DNA from: Massilia sp. 9096
GTDB lineage: Bacteria > Pseudomonadota > Gammaproteobacteria > Burkholderiales > Burkholderiaceae_D
Direction of reading: 5' to 3'
Assembly: GCF_000745265.1 (NCBI RefSeq)
Contig: NZ_JQNN01000001.1
Location: forward strand, 1,488,001-1,552,000
Length of the DNA stretch: 64,000 nucleotides
The notes below the pieces were generated by a model. It saw only the letters and a list, made by a program, of their open reading frames with translations. It searched no databases and was not told the DNA's origin. Below are positions 36,540 through 44,230 of the stretch, one piece after another; the stretch's first letter is position 1, and every line of letters starts with the position of its first letter. The position numbers and the translations under genes are program-made.

Positions 36540-37615
36540 GGCTGTGTTCGCGTTAAGTCGACGTTTGCACCTGCCTCGACTGAGCTTGACGTACCGCAGC
36601 ACACAGCCATTGCGCTGGTGTCTCCAATTCGTGTGCATCGAGTAACCGCTGCCAGCCGGAATAGTTCGCCAGGTAACGGCTGGCGACACCCTTGAAGCGC
36701 ATCAGCCAGCTTTTGAAACGGCTGTGCCAGCCATTGACGTTCTGGAGATGGATCGCGCCGCGTGCACGCCGGCCCGCGCGCAGGTTGACGGGCGCGTGCG
36801 TGATCCCGGTCTCGGCGGCGAAGCGGGCATACGCCGCTGCACTGTCGCTGATCAAGAGCACGTCTGGAGAAAGCACGGGTGTCAGGCGCGAGCGCAATTG
36901 TGCTGCCGTCACGGGACCGCGGCCGGTATGAAAGTCCAGCGTAAGCCCACTGCGATCGCGCACCACCAGCAGGCAGTCGTGCTCGCGGTTGATGCCGCGC
37001 CGGCTGGCCGCGCCGCCGCGTCGCCGGGGCGGACGCGTCAACTGGCGCGCGCCCTTTTGCGATTCGAGGCGATAGGTCTCGTCGGCTTCGACGATCGCCG
37101 ACAACGTCGACGGCCGATGGCGCCCGGCGCCCGGTCCGAACCGGTGGCGCCAGCGAAAACTCGTGGTTCGGTGCACGCCGGTGTCGCGCGCGGCCTGGCG
37201 TACGGTACGCGACTCGAGCATGCACTGAAGATAGGGCAGCCAGCGTTCGCGCTTGCGCAGCCGCGCCAGCGGTGTGCCGGTCAGGGCATTGAAAGAGCGG
37301 GCACAGCCGAGGCAGCGAAACCGTTGCAAGCCGCTGGCGCGGCCGCAGCGGTGCAGCCGCATACCGCTGCAATGCGGACAGGGCCGGCCTGCCGCGGCCG
37401 CTTCGACCAGCGCCAGGCACTCGGACGGGTCGCGGATGCCGGCGATCCAGGCGCGCAATTGCGCCAGCTCGCTGCTGGACAATGTTGCGCCAGAAAGCAG
37501 GGTGAACAATTCGCTGAAGGTGGGCCTTTGCATCGTCACTCCCGATGGGCTAACTCGACAATGCGTAAGACTTCGGCAACGCCGTTTGGTTCACTTAACT
37601 AACGCGAACACAGCC
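36540..37615 (-). mobile_element. IS1595-family insertion sequence
   Basis: A 1076-bp element. Terminal inverted repeats GGCTGTGTTCGCGTTA at 36540-36555 and its complement at 37600-37615 are perfect over 16 bp. It is inserted in an A-run: 7 As precede it and 8 follow, so the 8-bp target duplication usual in this family fits but cannot be proved. It separates the GGDEF gene from its terminator. Confidence 0.92.
36553..37539 (-). CDS. IS1595-family transposase (ISXO2-like)
   Basis: A 328-aa transposase. Zinc-ribbon C54-x2-C57...C72-x2-C75 (PCPHC, RCLGC) at the N-terminus, helix-turn-helix (RQAARDTGVHRTTSFRWRHRF), then the DDE-type core with VEADETY, LISDSAAAY and NVNGWHSRFKSWLMRFKGV. The stop codon lies within the left terminal repeat. 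No frameshift is seen, so it is probably active. Confidence 0.92.
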   Translation of the reverse strand: MTMQRPTFSELFTLLSGATLSSSELAQLRAWIAGIRDPSECLALVEAAAAGRPCPHCSGMRLHRCGRASGLQRFRCLGCARSFNALTGTPLARLRKRERWLPYLQCMLESRTVRQAARDTGVHRTTSFRWRHRFGPGAGRHRPSTLSAIVEADETYRLESQKGARQLTRPPRRRGGAASRRGINREHDCLLVVRDRSGLTLDFHTGRGPVTAAQLRSRLTPVLSPDVLLISDSAAAYARFAAETGITHAPVNLRAGRRARGAIHLQNVNGWHSRFKSWLMRFKGVASRYLANYSGWQRLLDAHELETPAQWLCAAVRQAQSRQVQTST

Positions 37616-37622
37616 AAAAAAA

Positions 37623-37643
37623 ACGCCGGCGCTGGGCCGGCGT
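37623..37643. terminator. Bidirectional terminator beside the IS element
   Basis: Arms ACGCCGGC (37623-37630) and GCCGGCGT (37636-37643), flanked by an A-run before and TTTTT after. For the minus strand it ends the DUF2382 gene, and for the plus strand it was presumably the terminator of the GGDEF gene before the IS1595 insertion. Confidence 0.85.
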
Positions 37644-37680
37644 TTTTCATTGCGGCGAAGCCGCTTCAGCTGCAATCAGC

Positions 37681-39423
37681 TCAGGACGTGACGCGATCCC
37701 AGCCGTGGCGCACGGCGGACTTCATCTTGTCCCAGGTCGAGGCGCCGGCACTGCCCGGATAACGGGTGTCCCAGTCGCTGCGCAGGTCGGACTCGACGTC
37801 GTCCCAGTTGCGGCCCTGGTACTTGCTGCGCGCTTCGTTGCCGTACTTGTAGGCCGGCTCGTAGTCGTTGTACGTGTCGCCGCTGGCGCCATAGGTGCTG
37901 TTCCAGTGGTTGCGGTAGGCGCTGTCGCTGTCGTCCATGTCAGGGGTGATCTTGTCCCAGCCATGGCGCACGGCGGCCTTGAATTTCTCCCAGGTCGAGG
38001 CGCCGCTGCTGCCGTAGCGGGTGTCCCAATCGCTGCGCAGGTCGGACTCGACGTCGTCCCAGTTGCGGCCCTGGTATTTGCTGCGCGCTTCGTTGCCGTA
38101 GCGGTAAGCCGGCGCGTAGTCGTCGTAGTTGCCGCCCTGGCTGGCGTAGTTCGATTGCCAGTCGCTGCGGAAGGCGCTGTCGTCGCCGGCCAGGTTCTCG
38201 ATCTGCACGTCGGTGCGGCGCACGGTGTCGTGGATCTGCTGCTCGCGGTTGCTGACTTCCTTGCCGACGATGACCTCCTCGACCACGCGGGCCGATTTCT
38301 GCACCACGGCTTCCTCGGCGGTCTCGCGCAGCTCGATCGACTGTTCCTTGAAGGCAGTGGCGTCGGTCGTGCTGATCGGCTGGTTGACCGGGCGGCGTTC
38401 GACGTTCACGTGCTCTTCGCGCAGGTTCACGCTTTCGTTGACCGGGGTCTCGATCACGCGCGAGAACACGCGCACGCCGCCGCGCTGGACTTCACGCTTG
38501 CCGACTTTCAGTTCTTCCTGCACGACCGGGATCGCGGTGGTGTCGCGCTGCTGGTTGCCCAGCTGCGTGCCCGATTGCGCGCTCGATTGCAGATTCTGGC
38601 TCGACTGGATGGTGCCGCCCAGCGAGGCGTCGTTCGAGCCCGGCAGCGAGGCCGTGCCCTGCAGCATCGAGTCGCTCTGGCTCAGCGAGCCGCCCTGCGA
38701 GGTCTGGCGCGAATCGGACAGGCCCGAGTTCAGCGACGAGCTCTGGGTGCCGCTCAGCACGTTGCCGCCGATGGCGCTGTCGAGCGAGCCGCCGGCTTGC
38801 ATGTTGCCGCCCATCGGCTCCTGGTAGGTCTGGCCTTCCGGCACCGGATCGTTCAGGTTCTGGGTGGCGAAGAAGTTGCGGTCGCCGTCGGCGCCGCCTT
38901 GCAGCGCGCCCGGCTGGGTGTTCTGCATCGAGCCGGCGCTGGAGCCCAGCGAACCCGACTGCATCGATTGCGCACCGCCCAGGCTGCTGCCCGCGGTCGC
39001 GCCGGCGGCCAGCATGCCGGCGTCGAGCGAGGCTGCGGAACCGGTGAGGTCGTGGCGCTCGTCGATGTCGACCGGGCCGAAGCGTTCGATGACGTCGGCG
39101 GCGCGCTCGACTTCCGGCTCGGACTGGGCGGTGACGGTCAGCACGTGGTGGCCGCGCGAGACGACGTCCGAGTAGCGCGAAGCGTGCTCGTCATTGTCGG
39201 AGCCGAACAGGCCGGTGAAGAAATGCTTGATGGACGCGCCGATGCCTTCGTCCTGCGTGCCGTCGGCCTGCGTGGTCGAGCCGGTCAGGCTGCTGGTCTG
39301 GCCGGTCGGGTCGGCGCTGGAGACGTTGACGTCGCTGCGCGAGAAGCCGGAGCCGAGCAGCTCGTCCATGGCGTTCTGGGCGTCGCTTCGGTTGTCGAAA
39401 ACCGCTACTAGGGTATGTTGCAT
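37681..39423 (-). CDS. DUF2382 stress protein with GsiB/YsnF-like build and duplicated C-terminal domain
   Basis: A 580-aa hydrophilic protein. The ATG at 39423 has GGAGG 7 nt upstream; a TTG six bases earlier is in frame. Residues 1-105 form a general stress protein 17M-like domain (LVAVFDNRSDAQNAMDELL). About 115-290 is disordered and rich in Ser, Gly and Gln. Then a DUF2382 (YsnF/AvaK) domain (IPVVQEELKVGKREVQRGG...). The C-terminal 165 residues are two copies of an 80-85-residue domain ending AVRHGWD(K/R)(I/V)T. The two copies are nearly identical even in DNA over about 80 bp (37764-37845 and 38019-38100). Such proteins are linked to envelope and desiccation stress. A DUF2382 protein lies just upstream. 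Confidence 0.88.
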   Translation of the reverse strand: MQHTLVAVFDNRSDAQNAMDELLGSGFSRSDVNVSSADPTGQTSSLTGSTTQADGTQDEGIGASIKHFFTGLFGSDNDEHASRYSDVVSRGHHVLTVTAQSEPEVERAADVIERFGPVDIDERHDLTGSAASLDAGMLAAGATAGSSLGGAQSMQSGSLGSSAGSMQNTQPGALQGGADGDRNFFATQNLNDPVPEGQTYQEPMGGNMQAGGSLDSAIGGNVLSGTQSSSLNSGLSDSRQTSQGGSLSQSDSMLQGTASLPGSNDASLGGTIQSSQNLQSSAQSGTQLGNQQRDTTAIPVVQEELKVGKREVQRGGVRVFSRVIETPVNESVNLREEHVNVERRPVNQPISTTDATAFKEQSIELRETAEEAVVQKSARVVEEVIVGKEVSNREQQIHDTVRRTDVQIENLAGDDSAFRSDWQSNYASQGGNYDDYAPAYRYGNEARSKYQGRNWDDVESDLRSDWDTRYGSSGASTWEKFKAAVRHGWDKITPDMDDSDSAYRNHWNSTYGASGDTYNDYEPAYKYGNEARSKYQGRNWDDVESDLRSDWDTRYPGSAGASTWDKMKSAVRHGWDRVTS

Positions 39424-39425
39424 GA

Positions 39426-39863
39426 TCAATCCTCCAATGATGTTGATGGGGCGTCGCCGGCCTCGTCGAAGCGCTCCACGCTGACCTGCTCCGTTTTGAG
39501 CAGAATCGTGTCGGCGTGGTGCTCCTCGCGCCGGATTCTGGTGATGCGGACTTCCTCCTTGATGCGCAGGCGGCGTTCGACCACCAGCACTTCCTCAAGG
39601 ACCGGTACCACCAGGGTGTCACCTTCGTAGCGCGTGGCGGGCGCCTGGTCCAGGGCGACGATACGGTCGACGGGGACGTGGCTGACCTGCAGCTCGTCAT
39701 GCGTCAAGGTTTCGTCGATCTGGTAGGGGTGCTCGGCGACAATCTTGTGGATGCGGACGCCGCGGCCTGTGTCGACGATCCGTTTATCGACCTGCGCTTC
39801 CTCCTGGTACACGGGCACCCGGATCGGTTCCTGTGCGGTTGGTTGCGTTGGGTCAATTGACAC
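39426..39863 (-). CDS. DUF2382 domain protein
   Basis: A 145-aa protein consisting of one DUF2382 domain in two half repeats (RVPVYQEEAQVDKRIVDTGRG; LVVPVLEEVLVVERRLRIKEE). GTG start with AGGAG 8-13 nt upstream. Its stop lies 3 nt before the next gene's start, so both DUF2382 genes form an operon. Probably a stress-response protein. Confidence 0.88.
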   Translation of the reverse strand: MSIDPTQPTAQEPIRVPVYQEEAQVDKRIVDTGRGVRIHKIVAEHPYQIDETLTHDELQVSHVPVDRIVALDQAPATRYEGDTLVVPVLEEVLVVERRLRIKEEVRITRIRREEHHADTILLKTEQVSVERFDEAGDAPSTSLED

Positions 39864-40101
39864 GGTTCATCTCCTTGAAGTCACGGCGCTAGAGCAACCG
39901 AGATTACTCCAAAGTGCTTGCAATGCGCGCACTATTGACGTTTTGAAATAGTTGAGTAAACACGAGCGCGTGCATGCCTTCCCCGAATCCGAAAATCAGG
40001 CGAAAGTCACGTAAAAACAGGGATTTGCGTGAAGCGGCGCACCGACCGTGTAACGGAACAGCGGCACCGCGGGGCCGGTCGGGCGACCGGCCTGGAGAGG
40101 T

Positions 40102-40374
40102 TCAGGCGAAGGGATTGTTGACGGTCTCGACGCTGGGCGGGGGCAGCTGCGCGGGCAGGTCCGGACGCGCTTCCAGGCTGGCCACCACCCGGCCGAGCAA
40201 GTCATGCAGCAGGCGCGCCGCCGCCAGGCCCTGGTGGTCGGCGGTCAGGTCGACGTCGCCGGAGATGGTAATGCGGTCGAGCCGGTTTTCCAGCATCAGG
40301 CGGCCGACCTGGAGCACGTCGGATTCGTTGGCGAACGGCGCGAAACCGGACTGCGCAGGCTTTTCATTGGACAT
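40102..40374 (-). CDS. Small hypothetical protein
   Basis: A 90-aa protein with a good ribosome site (GGAGG) before the ATG. The middle has an alternating beta pattern (DRITISGDVDLTADHQGLAAA), the rest a helix; the last 20 residues are Pro-rich. Not recognised. It sits 12 nt after the secreted nuclease gene in the same direction, so it may be cotranscribed. Confidence 0.75.
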   Translation of the reverse strand: MSNEKPAQSGFAPFANESDVLQVGRLMLENRLDRITISGDVDLTADHQGLAAARLLHDLLGRVVASLEARPDLPAQLPPPSVETVNNPFA

Positions 40375-40386
40375 GGTCCCTCCTCT

Positions 40387-41259
40387 TTATCGGTTGTTGG
40401 CGCGCACCTGGGGCAAGTCGAGCACGCGTTCCTTGTCCTGCTCGGATAATGCCGGCAGCAAATTGATGCCGATGATACGTTCGAGTTCCGGGATCGGCAC
40501 CACGTTGGCCTTGGCGTCGGCCGTGTTCTCGACGAACCAGGCGGCGCCGGCCTGCCGGCGCGGATCCCACACCAGCTTGTAAAGATGGGTCGGCACCAGC
40601 ACCTTGCCGACCCGCTTGACCTCGCTGCCGAGGAAGGCCGGACCGGTCACGACGTACAGCTCGCCGTCGCGCTTGGCGAGCTTGCGCACCGCGCCTTCGA
40701 TCGCCGCCCACAGGTGCCGGTTGTTCTCGCCGTCCTGGGGCACCATGTTGGCCAGGCTGAAGCTGTCGTACTGGCTGTCGCGGTCCGGCATGTCGCCGTT
40801 GGGCGCCATGTGACCGCGGTCGAAGCCGCTGCGCGCGTAATCGGCCAGCTCGGCGCGCTCGCCGGCCGGCAGGCGCGTCTCCGGATGGAACGAATTCTCG
40901 CGCGAGAGCTGCTGGGCGGCCGCGACGTTGGCCGCCTCGAGGTGCTCGGCCGACCACAGCGGCGTGTGCGTGATCCCGGAATGCATCACGGTGAATACGT
41001 TGAAGCACAGTTCGCGCGTGTCCGCGGCCAGCTTCTGGTTGGTAAATTGCGGCGCGTCGCCGCCGACGAAATGGTCGCCGCATGACTGTTTTTCGGGCGC
41101 CCCCTGGGGTGCCGCCTGGCTCGATGCGGCGACCGCGGGCGCGTGCGCGCGCACGTGGCGCCCGGGCGCGGCGTCGCGATGACAGCCGCCGAGCGCGACC
41201 AGCGCCGCCAGCAGCAATGGGGTGAACAGCGGGCGGACTTGGGATTTCAGGAACATCAT
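40387..41259 (-). CDS. DNA/RNA non-specific endonuclease, lipoprotein
   Basis: A 290-aa betabetaalpha-Me nuclease of the NucA/EndoG type. Lipobox LVALGGC at 21-27 predicts a lipid-anchored envelope protein. Catalytic motif DRGHMAPNGD (His general base), then NMVPQ...N, the metal-binding Asn. Function: degrading extracellular or incoming DNA/RNA for nutrients or defence. Start has two adjacent ATGs. Confidence 0.92.
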   Translation of the reverse strand: MMFLKSQVRPLFTPLLLAALVALGGCHRDAAPGRHVRAHAPAVAASSQAAPQGAPEKQSCGDHFVGGDAPQFTNQKLAADTRELCFNVFTVMHSGITHTPLWSAEHLEAANVAAAQQLSRENSFHPETRLPAGERAELADYARSGFDRGHMAPNGDMPDRDSQYDSFSLANMVPQDGENNRHLWAAIEGAVRKLAKRDGELYVVTGPAFLGSEVKRVGKVLVPTHLYKLVWDPRRQAGAAWFVENTADAKANVVPIPELERIIGINLLPALSEQDKERVLDLPQVRANNR

Positions 41260-41438
41260 TTCAGGGTGAACAATTCGATCAAATCAAACTACGCGTCATT
41301 GTAGTCGACGCAAGCTTGATCATACGCATGAGCTATGTCTGTAGAGTGTGCGCACGATACCGCTGATCATTTCTGCTCAGAATGCTATAAAATGCACGTC
41401 TCAAAAAGACAAGTGCATTCGAGCAAATACATCTGGCG

Positions 41439-41831
41439 ATGGCAAACACCCCCATCCCCGAGGACCTGAGACGCTTCATACTCACGAGTATTCCGTCGGT
41501 CCCCTTTCTGGAAGCGCTGCTGCTGATGCGCGCCGACCTGAACCAGGCCTGGCGCGGCGATACGCTGGCGGCGCGCCTGTACGTGCGCGAAAAGACCGCC
41601 GAGTCGCTGCTGCACGAGCTGTGCACGGCCGGCATGGCCGAGCGCTACGACGCTCCCGGCGCGCCGGCCTACCGCTACCGCCCCGAGAGCGCGCTGCTGC
41701 GCGCGCGCGTCGACGGCCTGGCCGGCCTGTATGCAAGCCACCTCGTTGAAGTTACACTCGTCATCCATTCCACCCTCGACCGCAAGGCCCAGCAGTTCGC
41801 TGACGCCTTCAAATGGCGAAAGGACGCCTAG
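41439..41831 (+). CDS. Winged-helix-like hypothetical protein
   Basis: A 130-aa protein whose first 90 residues read like a winged helix (FLEALLLMRADLNQAWRGDTLAARLYVREKTAESLLHELCTAGMAERY). It may be a regulator of the two membrane proteins that follow; its stop overlaps the next GTG (TAGTG). Confidence 0.75.
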   Translation: MANTPIPEDLRRFILTSIPSVPFLEALLLMRADLNQAWRGDTLAARLYVREKTAESLLHELCTAGMAERYDAPGAPAYRYRPESALLRARVDGLAGLYASHLVEVTLVIHSTLDRKAQQFADAFKWRKDA

Positions 41832-42094
41832 TGGCCTTCACGATCTATAGTCTCTGCACCCTGACCTCGCTGGCCTGCACCTGGCTGCTGTTCGCCAGCT
41901 ACCGGCGCACCCGCGTCAAGCTGCTGTTCTGGAGCGCCCTGTCGTTCGCGGCCATGACGGTCAACAATCTGTTCCTGGTCCTCGACAAGATCGTGTTCCC
42001 CGGTCCGGAAATCGACCTGCTGCCGGTGCGCCTGTGGGCGGCGCTGGTGTCGACGCTGCTGCTGCTGTTCGGCCTGATCTACGCGAAGGAGTGA
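41831..42094 (+). CDS. Small membrane protein (DUF5985-like)
   Basis: An 87-aa protein with three hydrophobic helices (FTIYSLCTLTSLACTWLLF; LLFWSALSFAAMTVNNLFL; LWAALVSTLLLLFGLIY). The GTG at 41831 is preferred because AAAGG lies about 7 nt upstream; the ATG at 41813 is the alternative. Overlaps the regulator stop. Function unknown. Confidence 0.72.
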   Translation: MAFTIYSLCTLTSLACTWLLFASYRRTRVKLLFWSALSFAAMTVNNLFLVLDKIVFPGPEIDLLPVRLWAALVSTLLLLFGLIYAKE

Positions 42095-42096
42095 CG

Positions 42097-42357
42097 GTGA
42101 ACGACATGCTGACCGGCGCGATCGCCATGGCCTCCGCGGTGATCGCCGTGTTCTTCCTGCGCTTCTGGCGCAATACCGGCGACCGCTTCTTCCTCTGGTT
42201 TGCGCTCTCGTTCGGCATCGAAGGCGCGCACCGCGTGGTTTCGGCGCTGGCCTACCAGGACAACGAGGCGACGCCGCTGCACTACCTGATCCGCCTGCTC
42301 GCCTATGGCCTGATCCTGTGGGCAATCCTGGAAAAGAACCTGCCGCGCGGGCGCTGA
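42097..42357 (+). CDS. Small membrane protein (DUF5985-like)
   Basis: An 86-aa protein with three helices; core AMASAVIAVFFLRFWRNTGDR then FFLWFALSFGIEG. GTG start 5 nt after AAGGAG and 2 nt after the previous stop. Paralogous in layout to the preceding gene. The winged-helix gene and these two form a compact three-gene unit. Confidence 0.78.
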   Translation: MNDMLTGAIAMASAVIAVFFLRFWRNTGDRFFLWFALSFGIEGAHRVVSALAYQDNEATPLHYLIRLLAYGLILWAILEKNLPRGR

Positions 42358-42460
42358 ACCGCGCCCTGTTTCGCGCCCGGTTGCCGGTAGCGTGCGCCCG
42401 CTGCGCTCCCGCCTGCGCCATAATCGATCCGAACCTACGACGCATTCAAAGGAGATCGAC

Positions 42461-42799
42461 ATGGCCAGCAACCAGCAACCAGACCAGAACCAGCAATCCA
42501 CGCGCCAGGGCGACGATAGCCTGTCCGGCACCATCCAGACCGGCAGCCAGGGCGGCGCGCAGGGGGGCACCCAGGGCGGCTCCGAGCAGCGTTCCGAAGG
42601 CCTGCTCCCGGCCGACGGCGAAAGCGACGGCCGCTTCGACGTGGCCGAGGAAGTCAGCCTCGACCAGCAATCGGACAAGATGCGCCACGTCGGGCAGGCC
42701 CCGAACGTGAGCGCGGACGAGGCCGGCGCGGTGGACGACGACCCCGACGCCGCTGCCGACGACGTGCTGCCCGACCCCGGCAAGCAGTCGGACGGCTGA
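42461..42799 (+). CDS. Acidic disordered hypothetical protein
   Basis: A 112-aa protein, Gln/Gly/Asp-rich with many charged residues (DDDPDAAADD) and no fold signature. GGAG 7 nt before the ATG supports the start. Similar in style to the proteins at 16064 and 49829. Probably stress-associated; no specific function. Confidence 0.7.
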   Translation: MASNQQPDQNQQSTRQGDDSLSGTIQTGSQGGAQGGTQGGSEQRSEGLLPADGESDGRFDVAEEVSLDQQSDKMRHVGQAPNVSADEAGAVDDDPDAAADDVLPDPGKQSDG

Positions 42800-42815
42800 G
42801 CGGACGGCCGAACCC

Positions 42816-43670
42816 TTACATCGTGATGCCCATGCGCAGGCCCTCGATCGTGTGGGCCTGCTCGATGTCTTCGAGCGCCGGCACGATGCGGCAGCTCAGG
42901 TGCTTGCGCACCTCTTCCGGCAAGCCATCCCAGTAGGCTTGCGTCACCTGCAGGTCGTGCTTGTCGGCGTTGCGCCCGTCCGGGGCATCGACGCCGAGCA
43001 CGAACACCGGGCGCGACTGGGTCGAGCGGTTGGCGGTGCCGCGGTGGATCGTCAGCGCCGAACGCGCCGAGATGTCGCCGACCTTGGGCAGCTTGCGCTG
43101 GGCGCGCGCCTCGTAGCGCGGATACAGCGACTTGTCCGGGAACATCAGGTCGCCGCCGGCCAGGTCGTCCCACTGGGTCCCCGGTGCGATCTCGAACGGG
43201 CCGATTTCCTCGGTCACGTCGACGGTGGTGATGTTGAAGGCCAGGGAATTCAGGCGCCGCCCGACCAGCGTTTCCGGCGGCGAGGGGAAATCGCGGTGCC
43301 AGGGCTGGTGCAACGCGCCCGGGAACGGGATGTCGAAGCCCGCCTCCACCACCTTGTAATCCGGTCCGAGCACGCTGCGGCACACCGCCGTCACCCACGG
43401 ATGCGTGACGATGTCGACGAAGCCGCGCAGGCGTTCCGGGTGGACCTCGACGTAATAACGGTTCGGCCCGCGCTCGAGCGCGCCCGCCGGACGCGCGCGC
43501 GCTTCGGCGAACAGCTTCTCGATGTCGTCCTTGAGTTGCCCCACCCACTCGGGGCTGAAGGCGCCCTTGCAGGCGATGATGCCGTCTCCGTACAGGCCGC
43601 CCATGATGGGGGCGACGTCGTGGTCGGCGCCGGCTTGGGCGCTGGCTGGTGATGGTTGGCTGGCGTTCAT
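42816..43670 (-). CDS. Phytanoyl-CoA dioxygenase (PhyH) family protein
   Basis: A 284-aa Fe(II)/2-oxoglutarate oxygenase. Double-stranded beta-helix ligands: HRD in HQPWHRDFPSP, then His in ALTIHRGTANRSTQSRP, whose following Arg would bind 2-oxoglutarate. GGAGGAG before the ATG. Substrate unknown; relatives hydroxylate acyl-CoAs, ectoine or secondary metabolites. Confidence 0.9.
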   Translation of the reverse strand: MNASQPSPASAQAGADHDVAPIMGGLYGDGIIACKGAFSPEWVGQLKDDIEKLFAEARARPAGALERGPNRYYVEVHPERLRGFVDIVTHPWVTAVCRSVLGPDYKVVEAGFDIPFPGALHQPWHRDFPSPPETLVGRRLNSLAFNITTVDVTEEIGPFEIAPGTQWDDLAGGDLMFPDKSLYPRYEARAQRKLPKVGDISARSALTIHRGTANRSTQSRPVFVLGVDAPDGRNADKHDLQVTQAYWDGLPEEVRKHLSCRIVPALEDIEQAHTIEGLRMGITM

Positions 43671-43786
43671 GGCGGTCTCCTCCGGCTTGCGCTGCAGGTT
43701 TTGCAGCGACGATGTCGGGCTATCCTAACGGCAAAGCGGCGCGCGCGGCGCGCGCACGGTTGGCCGATTTGGCGCTTGGCGCCTGG

Positions 43787-44212
43787 CTACCAATCCAGGC
43801 CGAGCAGGCGCTCGGCCATGCGCGGCCAGCACAAGCGCGCGAGCTCCGCGCGCGTTGCCCAGCGAAAGCCATCCATTTCGGGCGTCGGCTTGCCGGTGAC
43901 GTGATGCGGGAAGTAACTGGTGCAGACCAGGTGGCCGAGGTCCGGCAGCGTGTCGCCGACGTCGACCTTGTACAGGTGCAGCGCCTTGTCGCGCCGATAG
44001 TCGAAGCGGCCGAGCTCCTCGAAGCGGTCGGCGCCGAAAGCCAGTCCGCTTTCCTCGCGCAGCTCGCGCACCGCGGCCTGCAGTTCGGACTCGCCGGGGT
44101 CCTGCATGCCTTTCGGGATGTCCCATTTGGCCGTGCCGGTGACGTGGCACAGCAGCAGTCGGTGGTCCTTGTCCACCACCAGGGTGCCGCACGAGACGGC
44201 CATTTTGCTCAT
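43787..44212 (-). CDS. Nudix hydrolase
   Basis: A 141-aa protein with an intact Nudix box (GMQDPGESELQAAVRELREESGL, positions 35-57). Hydrolyses nucleoside diphosphates linked to another moiety; substrate uncertain, with family resemblance to diadenosine polyphosphate-type members (WDIPKG). Lies 18 nt downstream of the large kinase gene on the same strand. Confidence 0.9.
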   Translation of the reverse strand: MSKMAVSCGTLVVDKDHRLLLCHVTGTAKWDIPKGMQDPGESELQAAVRELREESGLAFGADRFEELGRFDYRRDKALHLYKVDVGDTLPDLGHLVCTSYFPHHVTGKPTPEMDGFRWATRAELARLCWPRMAERLLGLDW

Positions 44213-44230
44213 CGTTGCAAGGTCCTTTTA

